Origin: CAMLFJ01 sp035524955
GTDB taxonomy: Bacteria; Methylomirabilota; Methylomirabilia; Rokubacteriales; CSP1-6
Assembly: GCA_035524955.1 (NCBI GenBank)
Contig: DATLFG010000089.1
Span: 1-64,000 of the forward strand
Length of the DNA stretch: 64,000 bases
Direction of reading: 5' to 3'
Under the pieces are notes generated by a model. It worked only from the letters and a program-made list of their open reading frames with translations, did no database searches and had not been told where the DNA came from. The position numbers and the translations under genes were made by a program. Of this stretch, positions 41,954-50,734 are shown piece by piece. Each line of letters opens with the position of its first letter. Positions within the stretch are counted from its first letter, which is position 1.

Positions 41954-44860
41954 ATGGCGGAGGGAGGGCGGGGCGCCGAGCGGATCCTCGAAGGGCTGAA
42001 CGCGCCCCAGGCGGCGGCGGTCACCCACGAGACCGGCCCCCTGCTCATCATCGCGGGCGCGGGCACCGGCAAGACCACCGTCATCACCCGACGCATCGCG
42101 TACCTCATCGCGACACGCGTCGCGCGCCCGTCCGAGATCCTTGCGCTGACCTTCACCGACAAGGCGGCGGCCGAGATGGAAGAGCGCGTGGACACCCTCG
42201 TGCCCTACGGCTACGCCGATGTGCGGATCGCCACGTTCCACGCCTTCGGCGACCACCTCATCAAGGAGAACGCGCTCGAGCTGGGGCTCACCCCGGATTT
42301 CCGGGTGCTGACCCGGGCCGAGCAGATCCTCTTCCTGCGCGACCACCTCTTCGAGTTCCCGCTCCGGCACTACCGCCCGCTCGGCGATCCCACCCGGCAC
42401 CTCCACGCCATCCTCACCCAGTTCAGCCGCCTGAAGGACGAGGACGTGGGCCCCGACGAGTACCTGGCGCACGCCGAGGCGCTGCGGGCCGCCGCCGCCG
42501 CCGACGAATCGCGCCTCGCCGCCGAGCAGCACCTCGAGCTCGCGCGGACCTACGCGCAGTACCAGACCCTGATGGCCCGACTCGGCCAGATCGACTTCGG
42601 CGACCAGATCGTCGAGGCGCTGCGCCTCTTCCGCAGCCGCCCGCACATCCTGCGGCGCTATCAGGGCCGGTACCGGTACATCCTGGTGGACGAGTTCCAG
42701 GACACCAACTACGCGCAGTTCGAGCTGGTGAAGCTGCTGGCGGCCTTGCATCGCAACGTGGCGGTGGTGGGCGACGACGATCAGGCCATCTTCCGCTTCC
42801 GCGGCGCGTCCATGAGCAACATCCTCGACTTCGACCGGACTTATCCGGACGCGCGCCAGGTCGTGCTGCAGGAGAATCGCCGGTCGCCCCAGGCGGTCCT
42901 GGACGCGGCCTACCGGCTCATCCAGCACAACAATCCCGACCGTCTTGAGGTGGCCCAGAAGATCGACAAGCGGCTCGTCTCCACCCTGGGGCCGGGGGAA
43001 GCGCCGCGGCACCTCCCCTTCGACACCGTCTCCACCGAGTCCGACCAGGTGGCCGAGCTGATCCGGGAGGAGCACGAGCGGGGCCGGCCCTATCGCGACT
43101 TCGCGGTGCTGGTGCGGGCCAACCACGACGCGGACCACTACCTGCGCGCGCTGAACATGCGCGGGATCCCGTGGACCTTCTCGGGCAACGCCGGCCTCTA
43201 CGGGCGGCCCGAGGTTCGGCTGCTCATCGCCTTCCTCCGCAGCGTGGTCTACACCGACGACTCGGTCAGCCTCCACTACCTCGCGTCCTCCGGCGTCTAC
43301 CAGGTCCCGATCGTGGACCTGACGAATTGCGCGACGTACGCGAACCGCAAGAACCGCCATCTCTTCGACGTGCTGCACGACGTCCCCGCCGACCTGGCGG
43401 TGAGCGACGAGGGGCGTCTCGCGATCGGCCGGCTGGTGGCGGATCTGAGTCGCTACATGGAGCTGGGCCGCGAGCATCCGACCGGCGAGGTGCTCTACCA
43501 GTTCCTGGTGGACTCCGGGCTCATGACTCGCTACGCGAAGGCCCCCGCGGAGCTCGAGCAGGAGGTGCAGAACGTCAGCAAGTTCTTCACCCGCGTCAAG
43601 GACGCGGCGCGGGTGCTCAAATACGACAACGTGCGCGAGTTCGTGAGCCACCTGGACGCGCTGATGGACGCGGGCGACGATCCCGCGGTGGCGGAGGCCG
43701 ACACCGAGACGCCGGCGGTGCACGTGCTCACCGTGCACAAGTCCAAGGGGCTCGAGTGGCCGATCGTCTTCATGGTGGACTGCGTGCAGAACAAGTTCCC
43801 GTCCACCCGGCGGTCCGATCCCCTCGAGATGCCGACCGGGCTCATCAAGGACCTGCTGCCCACCGGCGACTTCCACGAGCAGGAGGAGCGGCGCCTCTTC
43901 TACGTGGGCATGACCCGCGCCAAGCAGCGCCTCTACCTCACCAGCGCGGAGGACATGGGGGGCAAGCGGAAGTGGAAGGTGAGCCAGTTCGTGCTGGAAG
44001 CGCTCGACCTGCCGAAGGACGCGGCGCGCCCGTTCCGGGCGCAGGCCATCGAGGAGCTCCGGCGCCTGGCGCCGGCCCCGGAGCCGGCGGGCCTCGGGCT
44101 GGCCCCGATCCCGGACGACGAGCCGCTCACGGTGAGCCACCGGCAGGTGGACGACTACCAGACGTGCCCGCTCAAGTACCAGTTCATCCACATCCTGCGC
44201 ATCCCGCTGCGCCAGCACCACTCGGTGGTCTACGGCAACGCGCTGCACAAGGCGGTGGAGTTCTACCTCCGCCGGCGCGCCGCGGGCAACTACACTTCGC
44301 TTGAGGCCTTCCTGCTCGCCTTCGACAACGCCTGGCGCAACGAGGGCTTCCTCACCCGCGAGCACGAGGAGCAGCGCAAGCGGGCGGGCGTGGCGGCGCT
44401 GACACGCTTCTATCACGAGGAGGAGGCCTCGGGGCGGAAGCCCACCGACGTGGAGCGCGAGTTCGGCTTCACCCTCGGCCCGGACCGGGTGCGCGGGCGC
44501 TTCGACCGGGTGGACGAGACGCCGGCCGGCCTGGTGATCGTGGACTACAAGTCGAGCGACGTCACCGACCAGAAGAAGGCCGACCAGCGCGCGAAGGAGA
44601 GCCTCCAGCTCGAGATCTACGCGCTGGCGCAGCACGAGATGACAGGCCGCCTGCCCGCGCGGGTGGAGCTGCACTTCCTCGAGTCGGGCCTGGTCGGGCG
44701 CCACACGCCCACCGAGCCGGATCTGGCGAAGGCCCGCGAGGCCATCGCGGAGTCGGCGCGGGGCATCCGGCGCCGCGAGTTCGAGGCGACCCCCGAGTAC
44801 CAGGCCTGCCGCTATTGCCCCTACAATCAGATCTGCCCGAGCACCGCGACCCGGGAGTGA
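41954..44860 (+). CDS. UvrD/PcrA-type helicase fused to a PD-(D/E)xK nuclease with Fe-S cysteines
   Basis: 968 residues. Superfamily 1A motifs: G-A-G-T-G-K-T (about 37), V-D-E-F-Q-D-T-N (Walker B), G-D-D-D-Q-A-I-F-R-F-R-G-A-S, V-H-K-S-K-G-L-E-W and F-Y-V-G-M-T-R-A-K-Q-R. The C-terminal third is a Cas4/AddB-like nuclease: C-P-L-K-Y-Q at about 735, V-D-Y-K-S-S-D with the PD-DExK core, and C-x-x-C-x5-C (C-R-Y-C-P-Y-N-Q-I-C) that would close a [4Fe-4S]. One-protein helicase-nucleases of this kind take the place of RecBCD or AdnAB in some phyla. Confidence 0.92.
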   Translation: MAEGGRGAERILEGLNAPQAAAVTHETGPLLIIAGAGTGKTTVITRRIAYLIATRVARPSEILALTFTDKAAAEMEERVDTLVPYGYADVRIATFHAFGDHLIKENALELGLTPDFRVLTRAEQILFLRDHLFEFPLRHYRPLGDPTRHLHAILTQFSRLKDEDVGPDEYLAHAEALRAAAAADESRLAAEQHLELARTYAQYQTLMARLGQIDFGDQIVEALRLFRSRPHILRRYQGRYRYILVDEFQDTNYAQFELVKLLAALHRNVAVVGDDDQAIFRFRGASMSNILDFDRTYPDARQVVLQENRRSPQAVLDAAYRLIQHNNPDRLEVAQKIDKRLVSTLGPGEAPRHLPFDTVSTESDQVAELIREEHERGRPYRDFAVLVRANHDADHYLRALNMRGIPWTFSGNAGLYGRPEVRLLIAFLRSVVYTDDSVSLHYLASSGVYQVPIVDLTNCATYANRKNRHLFDVLHDVPADLAVSDEGRLAIGRLVADLSRYMELGREHPTGEVLYQFLVDSGLMTRYAKAPAELEQEVQNVSKFFTRVKDAARVLKYDNVREFVSHLDALMDAGDDPAVAEADTETPAVHVLTVHKSKGLEWPIVFMVDCVQNKFPSTRRSDPLEMPTGLIKDLLPTGDFHEQEERRLFYVGMTRAKQRLYLTSAEDMGGKRKWKVSQFVLEALDLPKDAARPFRAQAIEELRRLAPAPEPAGLGLAPIPDDEPLTVSHRQVDDYQTCPLKYQFIHILRIPLRQHHSVVYGNALHKAVEFYLRRRAAGNYTSLEAFLLAFDNAWRNEGFLTREHEEQRKRAGVAALTRFYHEEEASGRKPTDVEREFGFTLGPDRVRGRFDRVDETPAGLVIVDYKSSDVTDQKKADQRAKESLQLEIYALAQHEMTGRLPARVELHFLESGLVGRHTPTEPDLAKAREAIAESARGIRRREFEATPEYQACRYCPYNQICPSTATRE

Positions 44861-44870
44861 ACCCGATATC

Positions 44871-44907
44871 CCCTCTCCCCTCAGGGGAGAGGGCAGGGTG
44901 AGGGGGA
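44871..44907. repeat. Dispersed GC-rich palindrome, copy 3
   Basis: ccctctcccc (44871-44880), loop tca, ggggagaggg (44884-44893), then cagggtgaggggg. It is nearly identical to copy 2 over 37 bases. It lies between the helicase-nuclease and the hydrolase, and its gagggg end forms the ribosome site 5-10 bases before the hydrolase ATG. Confidence 0.85.
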
Positions 44908-44910
44908 CCC

Positions 44911-45711
44911 ATGAAGCTCAACGCGAACGGCATCGACATCAGCTACGAGATCGAGGGCGACGGCCCGGTGGTGACGTTCAGTCACTCGCTCGCCTGCAGC
45001 CTCTCGATGTGGGACGAGCAGGTGCGCGCCCTCAAGGGCCGCTACCGCGTCCTGCGCTACGACACGCGCGGCCACGGGCAGACCACCGCGCCCGCGGGCG
45101 CCTACACCCTGGAGCAGCTCGCCGAGGATCTGAAGGGGCTCCTCGACGGGCTCGGCATCCGGGAGACCCACTTCGTGGGTCTCTCGATGGGCGGCATGAT
45201 CGGGCAGATCTTCGCGCTCAAGTACCCGGCCATGGTCCAGAGCCTCGCGCTCTGCGACACCACGAGCCGCTACGCGCCGGGCGCCGCCGCGACCTGGGAG
45301 GACCGCATCAAGACGGTGGGCGCCAAGGGCATGGAGCCCATGGTCGGCCCCACGCTCGAGCGTTGGTTCACCGCGCCCTTCCGGGCGCGCCGCAAGGACC
45401 TGATGGAGCGCGTCGGCGCCATGATCCGCGCCACGCCCGCCGCGGGCTACATCGGCTGCTGCCACGCGCTGCCGAAGATCAACGCCACCGAGCGGCTCCG
45501 GGGCGTGCGCTGCCCGGCGCTGGTGATCGTGGGCGAGGAGGACCCCGGCACCCCGGTGGAGATGGCGCGTGAGATCCACGCGGCGCTGCCCGCGGCGGAG
45601 CTGGCCGTGCTGTGCCGCGCCTCGCACCTGTCGAATCTCGAGCAGCCCGAGGAGTTCAACCGGGTGCTCGGCGGCTTCCTCGACAAGCTCACCGGCCGGA
45701 CCAAGCTCTAG
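44911..45711 (+). CDS. Alpha/beta hydrolase (3-oxoadipate enol-lactonase-like)
   Basis: 266 residues. Nucleophile elbow G-L-S-M-G-G-M-I-G-Q (Ser98), an acid in G-E-E-D-P-G, and His in A-S-H-L-S-N-L-E. Similar to PcaD-type enol-lactonases in size and motif, which makes a ring-cleavage or ester role plausible, but PcaB/PcaC are absent. Its ribosome site is part of palindrome copy 3. Confidence 0.85.
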   Translation: MKLNANGIDISYEIEGDGPVVTFSHSLACSLSMWDEQVRALKGRYRVLRYDTRGHGQTTAPAGAYTLEQLAEDLKGLLDGLGIRETHFVGLSMGGMIGQIFALKYPAMVQSLALCDTTSRYAPGAAATWEDRIKTVGAKGMEPMVGPTLERWFTAPFRARRKDLMERVGAMIRATPAAGYIGCCHALPKINATERLRGVRCPALVIVGEEDPGTPVEMAREIHAALPAAELAVLCRASHLSNLEQPEEFNRVLGGFLDKLTGRTKL

Positions 45712-45730
45712 CGGGAGCCCGACCCGCTCG

Positions 45731-47443
45731 ATGCCCCCGACCCGCTCGGCGGCGGCCGTCGTTCGACAGATCCGCCTCTGGGCGGGCCTCGTGCTGTTCA
45801 CGTATCTCACCACGCACTTCCTCAACCACAGCTTCGGGCTGATCTCGATCGACGCCATGCTGGCGGGCCGCGAGTGGTTCGTGCTCCTCTGGCGGAGCCG
45901 GCTCGGCACCCTCGCGCTCTACACCGCCTTCACCGTCCACCTCCTCCTCGCGTTCTGGTCCCTCTACCGGCGGCGGACGCTCCGGATGCCCGCATGGGAA
46001 GCCACGCAGCTCACGCTCGGCCTGACCATCCCGCCGCTCCTCGTCTGGCACGTGGTCGGTACCCGCCTGGCGCACGAGGTGGCCGGCACGCAGGACACCT
46101 ATACCCTCGTCGTGCTCGCGCTCTGGCAGCTCGATCCGGTGGCCGGGCTGCGCCAGAGCGTGGCCCTGGTCATCGCCTGGCTCCACGGCTGCGTGGGGCT
46201 GCACTTCTGGCTGCGGCTGCGCCCGTGGTACCCGCGGCTCTCGCGCGCGATCTACAGCGGATTCCTGCTCCTGCCGGTGCTCGCCCTGCTCGGCTTCGCG
46301 GGGGCGGGGCGCGAGATCTCGCGGCTCGCGCAGGACCCGGCCTTCGTGCCGCGGGTGCTCGCGGCCGCGCACCTGCCGAGCCCCGAGCAGCGAGTGGTGC
46401 TCGGGCGCGTCGCGCGCGGGTTCTTCTGGGGGCATCTGGGCGCGATCGCCCTGGTCCTCGCCGCGCGGGCCGCGCGCGAGCAGGTCCGCCGCCGCCAGGG
46501 TGTCCGCGTGAGCTATCCCGGCGGCCGCGATGTGCTGGTGCCCGCGGGCTTCAGCGTCCTCGAAGCGAGCCGCTTCGCGGGCATCCCGCACGCCTCGGTG
46601 TGCGGCGGGCGCGGCCGCTGTTCCACCTGCCGCGTGCGCGTGATCCGCGGCGAGGAGCACCTGTCGACGGCCACGATGGACGAGCTGCGCGTGCTGGGGC
46701 GCGTGGGGGCGCCCGCCCACGTGCGCCTGGCCTGTCAGGTCCGACCGCGTCGCGACCTCGCGGTGGTACCGCTCGTGCCCGCGGGGGCGGGCCCGATCGA
46801 GGCGCTCCCGAGCGAGCACCGGGACGGCGAGGAGCTGACGATCGCGGTGCTCTTCGCCGACCTGCGCGGCTTCACCCGCCTGGCCGAGCGCAAGCTCCCC
46901 TACGACGTCGTCTTCATCCTGAACCGCTACTTCGAGGCGGTGGGCGGCGCCATCACCGACACCGGCGGTGTCGTCAACCAGTTCACGGGCGACGGCGTGA
47001 TGGCCCTCTTCGGGGTGGACGGGGGGCCGGAGGCGGGCTGCCGGCAGGCCGTCCGCGCGGCCGGCGCCATGGTCGCCCGCGTGGAGGAGCTGAGCCGCAC
47101 GCTCGCGGACGACCTCGACACCGCGCTGCGGCTGGGCATCGGCATCCACACCGGGTCCACCGTGGTCGGCCAGATGGGCTACGCGTCCACGACCTATCTG
47201 ACCGCGGTGGGCGACTCCGTGCACGTCGCGGCCCGCCTCGAGGCCCTCACGAAGGACTACGCCTGCGAGCTGATGCTGTCCGAGGACGTCGCGCGGCGCG
47301 CGGGGCTCGACATGGCCGACCATGCCCGCCACGAGCTGACCGTCCGCAACCGCGAGGCCCCGCTGGCGGTGTTCGTGGTGCCGGATGCCCGGCGCTTGGC
47401 CGAGCGCCTCGCGCTCGGGGGTGATAGAGTCGTCGCCACCTAG
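45731..47443 (+). CDS. Membrane adenylate cyclase with a [2Fe-2S] ferredoxin domain
   Basis: 570 residues from the ATG at 45731. N-terminal membrane part (about 10-255) with several His-bearing helices (T-H-F-L-N-H-S, L-H-G-C-V-G-L-H-F), which looks like a succinate-dehydrogenase/cytochrome-b-like anchor. Then a ferredoxin domain (about 265-355) with S-V-C-G-G-R-G-R-C-S-T-C and a fourth Cys (A-C-Q-V-R). A class III cyclase domain follows (about 370-550; metal Asp in F-A-D-L-R-G-F-T and in T-G-D-G-V-M-A-L-F-G). The transition-state Asn of G-D-x-V-N-V-A-A-R-L-E is His here (G-D-S-V-H-V-A-A-R-L-E). A redox-gated cAMP producer is likely. Confidence 0.85.
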   Translation: MPPTRSAAAVVRQIRLWAGLVLFTYLTTHFLNHSFGLISIDAMLAGREWFVLLWRSRLGTLALYTAFTVHLLLAFWSLYRRRTLRMPAWEATQLTLGLTIPPLLVWHVVGTRLAHEVAGTQDTYTLVVLALWQLDPVAGLRQSVALVIAWLHGCVGLHFWLRLRPWYPRLSRAIYSGFLLLPVLALLGFAGAGREISRLAQDPAFVPRVLAAAHLPSPEQRVVLGRVARGFFWGHLGAIALVLAARAAREQVRRRQGVRVSYPGGRDVLVPAGFSVLEASRFAGIPHASVCGGRGRCSTCRVRVIRGEEHLSTATMDELRVLGRVGAPAHVRLACQVRPRRDLAVVPLVPAGAGPIEALPSEHRDGEELTIAVLFADLRGFTRLAERKLPYDVVFILNRYFEAVGGAITDTGGVVNQFTGDGVMALFGVDGGPEAGCRQAVRAAGAMVARVEELSRTLADDLDTALRLGIGIHTGSTVVGQMGYASTTYLTAVGDSVHVAARLEALTKDYACELMLSEDVARRAGLDMADHARHELTVRNREAPLAVFVVPDARRLAERLALGGDRVVAT

Positions 47444-47457
47444 CACGAGGAGGGGGA

Positions 47458-47556
47458 ATGGCGGTCGAGCGCCGGGGGCCGTTCTGGGACAGGGTCGAGG
47501 GCCGGGTGCCCGCGCCGCCCGTGGTCCCGTTCCAGATGCTTCGATCGCCGGCATGA
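47458..47556 (+). pseudogene. PaaI-type thioesterase relic (N-terminus only)
   Basis: 32 codons after a strong GAGGAGGGGGA ribosome site: MAVERRGPFWDRVEGRVPAP, then P-V-V-P-F-Q-M-L-R-S-P-A. The G-P-F-W-D-x-V-E-G-R-V-P-x-P-P opening is that of hotdog PaaI-like thioesterases, whose next 100 or so residues are missing. The stop overlaps the HugZ-like start (ATGA). As with the sigma relic, only the ends survive. Confidence 0.5.
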
Positions 47557-48341
47557 GTCGCCACGGCCACCTCGCGCCGGCGCCGGCGGCGGCGGCGCCC
47601 GAGCCCACGTTCGCCGAGCAGGCGCGGACCCTCGTCCATCTGGGACGGCCCGGCGCGCTCGGCACGCTCTCGCGCCGTCACCCGGGCCATCCCTTCGTCT
47701 CGGTCATGCCCTACGCCACGGACGAGCGGGGCCGGCCCCTGCTGCTCATCAGCCGCCTCGCCATGCACACGCAGAATCTCGAGGCCGACTCCCGCGCGAG
47801 CCTGCTGGTCACCCGGGCCGGGGACGGCGGCGACGACCCGCTCGCGCTGGCCCGGGTGACCCTCATGGGCCGGGCCGCCCGGGTCGAGGTCGGCGCGCGC
47901 GACGCCGCGCGCCGCGCCTACCTGGCCCGCCATCCGAACGCGGCCCACTGGGTCGACTTCGAGGACTTCGGGTTCTGGCGGCTCGATCTCGCCGACGTCT
48001 ATTTCGTCGGCGGCTTCGGCGCGATGGACTGGGTAGAGGCGGCGGGTTACGAGGCCGCCCGGCCGGATCCGCTGGCCGATTCCGCGGCCGGCATCACCAC
48101 GCACATGAATCGCGATCACGCGGACGCGCTGATCGCCTACGCGCACGTGCTCGGCGGCCTCGAGGCCGACGCCGCGGAGATGGTGGCGGTGGATCGGCTC
48201 GGCTTCACGCTCCGGGTCCGCACGCGCGAAGGGCTTCGCGGGTGCCGGATCCCGTTCGCCCGTGAGGTCGCGGCCCCCGAGGAGTGCCGAGCGGTGTTGA
48301 TCGAGATGCTCGAGGCCTGTCGCAAGCGTACCGCAACCTGA
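47553..48341 (+). CDS. HugZ-like haem utilisation / pyridoxamine-oxidase-fold protein
   Basis: 262 residues. A split-barrel FMN-like domain (about 20-170, G-A-L-G-T-L-S-R-R-H-P-G-H-P-F-V-S-V) is followed by a DUF2470 domain (about 185-255) with T-T-H-M-N-R-D-H-A-D-A-L, the haem-linked His region of HugZ. HugZ-type proteins break down haem; relatives may be flavin enzymes. Followed by the carbamoyl-hydrolase gene after 20 bases. Confidence 0.82.
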   Translation: MSRHGHLAPAPAAAAPEPTFAEQARTLVHLGRPGALGTLSRRHPGHPFVSVMPYATDERGRPLLLISRLAMHTQNLEADSRASLLVTRAGDGGDDPLALARVTLMGRAARVEVGARDAARRAYLARHPNAAHWVDFEDFGFWRLDLADVYFVGGFGAMDWVEAAGYEAARPDPLADSAAGITTHMNRDHADALIAYAHVLGGLEADAAEMVAVDRLGFTLRVRTREGLRGCRIPFAREVAAPEECRAVLIEMLEACRKRTAT

Positions 48342-48361
48342 TCCCACCGGAGGAGACGCCC

Positions 48362-49240
48362 ATGGCCCGCCACATCAAGGTCGCCGCCGCGCAGATGGGC
48401 CCCAATCACGAAGGCACGAGCCGCGAGGAGATCGTCGAGCGCATGCTCGGCCTCCTCGACCGGGCCGTGGTCGAAGGTGTCGAGATCCTGGCCTATCCGG
48501 AGATGGCGCTCACGACCTACTTTCCCAAGCGCGTGCGCGACGACTTCGACCAGTTCTTCGAGACCGAGATGCCGCCGAAGGCGCTCACCCCGCTGCTGCA
48601 GCGGGCGCGCGAGGCGCGCGTCGCCTGCCACGTGGGCTTCTGCGAGAAGGACCGGGGCCGCTACTTCAACACCGCGCTCCTGACCGACGAGGCGGGCAAC
48701 CTCGCGGGGACCTTCAGGAAGATTCATCTGCCGGGTGTGCGGCAGCCCGACGGGCACGCGCAGGTCTACGAGCCGCACTTCTTCGAGTCGGGCGATACCG
48801 GCTATCGGGTCTTCGACGCGGCCCGGACCAAGGTCGGCATCGCGATCTGCCAGGACCGGCGCTTTCCCGAGTCCTACCGGAGCCTGGGCCTGCTCGGCGC
48901 CGAGATCGTGCTGATCGGCTACAACACGCCGCTCTCGCCGCTGGCCCTCGATCTGAACGAGCTGTGCCTGCGCGCGGGCGCCTACCAGAACAACCTATTC
49001 GTGATCGGTATCGCCAAGGCGGGCATCGAGGACGGCATGGAGCTGATCGGCGGCTCCTGCATCGTGAACCCGATGGGGCAGGTGGTGGCCAAGGCGGCCA
49101 CCACCGGCGACGAGCTGATCGCGGCCCGGATCGACCTCGACCAGATGATCCCCGCGCGCAAGCGCTGGGACTTCCTCGGCCGCCGCCACCCCGAGCACTA
49201 CGGCCTGCTCACCCAGCCCCGGAATCCGACCGCGCGATGA
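48362..49240 (+). CDS. Carbon-nitrogen hydrolase (N-carbamoyl amino acid / beta-ureidopropionase-like)
   Basis: 292 residues from the ATG at 48362, after a GGAGGA 8 bases upstream. Nitrilase-superfamily triad: Glu in A-Y-P-E-M-A-L, Lys in F-R-K-I-H-L-P-G and Cys in I-A-I-C-Q-D-R-R-F-P-E. Close to N-carbamoyl-D-amino acid hydrolases. The neighbour is a hydantoinase, so the pair would open hydantoins or dihydropyrimidines and then decarbamoylate the product. Confidence 0.9.
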   Translation: MARHIKVAAAQMGPNHEGTSREEIVERMLGLLDRAVVEGVEILAYPEMALTTYFPKRVRDDFDQFFETEMPPKALTPLLQRAREARVACHVGFCEKDRGRYFNTALLTDEAGNLAGTFRKIHLPGVRQPDGHAQVYEPHFFESGDTGYRVFDAARTKVGIAICQDRRFPESYRSLGLLGAEIVLIGYNTPLSPLALDLNELCLRAGAYQNNLFVIGIAKAGIEDGMELIGGSCIVNPMGQVVAKAATTGDELIAARIDLDQMIPARKRWDFLGRRHPEHYGLLTQPRNPTAR

Positions 49241-50724
49241 GCGCTCGCGCGAAGAGCTTCGGACCATCCGCTCGCGCGAAGAGCTCCAGCTCATCCGCTC
49301 GCGCGAAGAGCCCTTCGATAGACCTGATCGTCCGCGGCGGGCGCGTCGTCACGCCGACCGAGGTGCTGGAGACCGCGGTGGCGGTGAGCGACGGCAGGAT
49401 CGTCGCGCTGGGCGCCGAGGCCATGCTGCCGCCCGCCGAGCGCACCATCGACGCCGCCGGCAAGTACGTGCTGCCCGGACTGATCGACTGCCACGTGCAT
49501 CTGGGCGCGGTCTACGACGACTGGCACACCGGGCCGGTGGCCGCCGCGCATGCCGGCCTCACCACGCTGCTCTCGTTCGTGGAGTACGACGACCAGGCGC
49601 GGGAGACGCTGCCCCAGGCGCTCGAGCGCCTGCGCGACCAGGTGGGGCGGCAGTCGGTGGTGGATTTCGGCTTCCATTTCATCCTGAACAACCAGCCCTA
49701 CATCCTGGACGGGCTGGCCGAGGCCTTCGAGCAGGGCGTCACGTCCTACAAGATCTTCATGACCTACAAGCGCCGGCCGAACCGCATGTGCTCGGACGAG
49801 TTCATCGCCCAGGTGATGGAGCGGATCGCGGCGCTGGGCGGCGTCTGCCAGCTCCACTGCGAGAACGGCGACATCCTCTATCACCTCGAGAACAAGTCGA
49901 TCGCGGCCGGGCGGGTGAAGCCCACCGACTTCCCGGCCACGTGCCCGCCGTGGACCGAGGAGGAGGCGATCAACCGCGCCATCCTCATCGGCGAGATGAC
50001 CGGGTGCCCGGTCTACGTCGTCCACCTCTCGACCCGGGGCGGGCTCGAGCGGATCAAGGCGGCGCAGGCCCGCGGCCAGCGCGTATGGACCGAGACCTGT
50101 CCCCAGTACCTGCTGCTCACCGAGAAGGAGATGGAGGCGTGGGGGCCGCTCGCCAAGATCGGGCCACCGTTGCGCCCGGTCGGGGGCGGCGACGGCGCCG
50201 CGCTCTGGGACGGCAGCCGCGAAGGCTACATCGCCACGGTGGCCAGCGACCACTCGCCGCGCCGCAAGGAGCTCAAGGAGCCCGGCTGGACGAACATCTT
50301 CGTGGACGGCACGGGCAATCCGGTCCCGTTCGGCAGCCCGTCCATCGAGACGCTGGTCCCGCTCATGTGGAGCGAGGGCGTGGTGAAGCGCGGGCTCCCG
50401 GCGACCTGGATGGCCCGGGTCCTCGCGGAGAATCCGGCGCGCATCTTCGGGCTGTATCCACGCAAGGGCGCGATCCGGGTGGGCGCCGACGCCGATCTCA
50501 CCATCATCGATCCCGACTCCGACGGGACGATCACGGTAGCCGATCACCACGGGATCGCGGGCTGGACGCTCTACGAGGGCTGGAAGTCGCGCGGACGGCC
50601 CTGGATGACGCTGCTGCGCGGCCAGGTGCTGCTGAACCAGGGCCGGCTCGAGCAGAAGCCGGGCTACGGCCGGTACCTCGCGCGCACGGGCCCGGTCGCG
50701 CCCATCGCGGGCGGCGCGGGGTAG
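49237..50724 (+). CDS. Dihydropyrimidinase/hydantoinase-family amidohydrolase
   Basis: 495 residues, ATGA overlap with the carbamoyl hydrolase. Dinuclear metal site: D-C-H-V-H-L-G, carboxylated Lys in T-S-Y-K-I-F-M-T, His in L-H-C-E-N-G-D and V-V-H-L-S-T-R-G-G, and Asp in A-S-D-H-S-P. Cleaves cyclic ureides. Its first 28 residues are a three-fold Ser-Ala-Arg-Ala-Lys-Ser repeat encoded by 27-base units, absent from typical enzymes; the core begins near the I-D-L-I-V-R-G-G. Confidence 0.9.
   Translation: MSARAKSFGPSARAKSSSSSARAKSPSIDLIVRGGRVVTPTEVLETAVAVSDGRIVALGAEAMLPPAERTIDAAGKYVLPGLIDCHVHLGAVYDDWHTGPVAAAHAGLTTLLSFVEYDDQARETLPQALERLRDQVGRQSVVDFGFHFILNNQPYILDGLAEAFEQGVTSYKIFMTYKRRPNRMCSDEFIAQVMERIAALGGVCQLHCENGDILYHLENKSIAAGRVKPTDFPATCPPWTEEEAINRAILIGEMTGCPVYVVHLSTRGGLERIKAAQARGQRVWTETCPQYLLLTEKEMEAWGPLAKIGPPLRPVGGGDGAALWDGSREGYIATVASDHSPRRKELKEPGWTNIFVDGTGNPVPFGSPSIETLVPLMWSEGVVKRGLPATWMARVLAENPARIFGLYPRKGAIRVGADADLTIIDPDSDGTITVADHHGIAGWTLYEGWKSRGRPWMTLLRGQVLLNQGRLEQKPGYGRYLARTGPVAPIAGGAG
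49243..49314 (+). repeat. 27-bp tandem repeat at the 5' end of the hydantoinase gene
   Basis: The phrase gctcgcgcgaagagc starts at 49243, 49270 and 49297, exactly 27 bases apart. Two complete units and a partial third. It encodes S-A-R-A-K-S-x-x-x and keeps the reading frame. Confidence 0.85.
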
Positions 50725-50734
50725 CGGCCTCGCG

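Noticed and set aside
41873..44704. A 943-codon frame antisense to the helicase-nuclease
   Set aside because: Val/Leu/His-rich shadow translation; the plus strand carries all helicase motifs.
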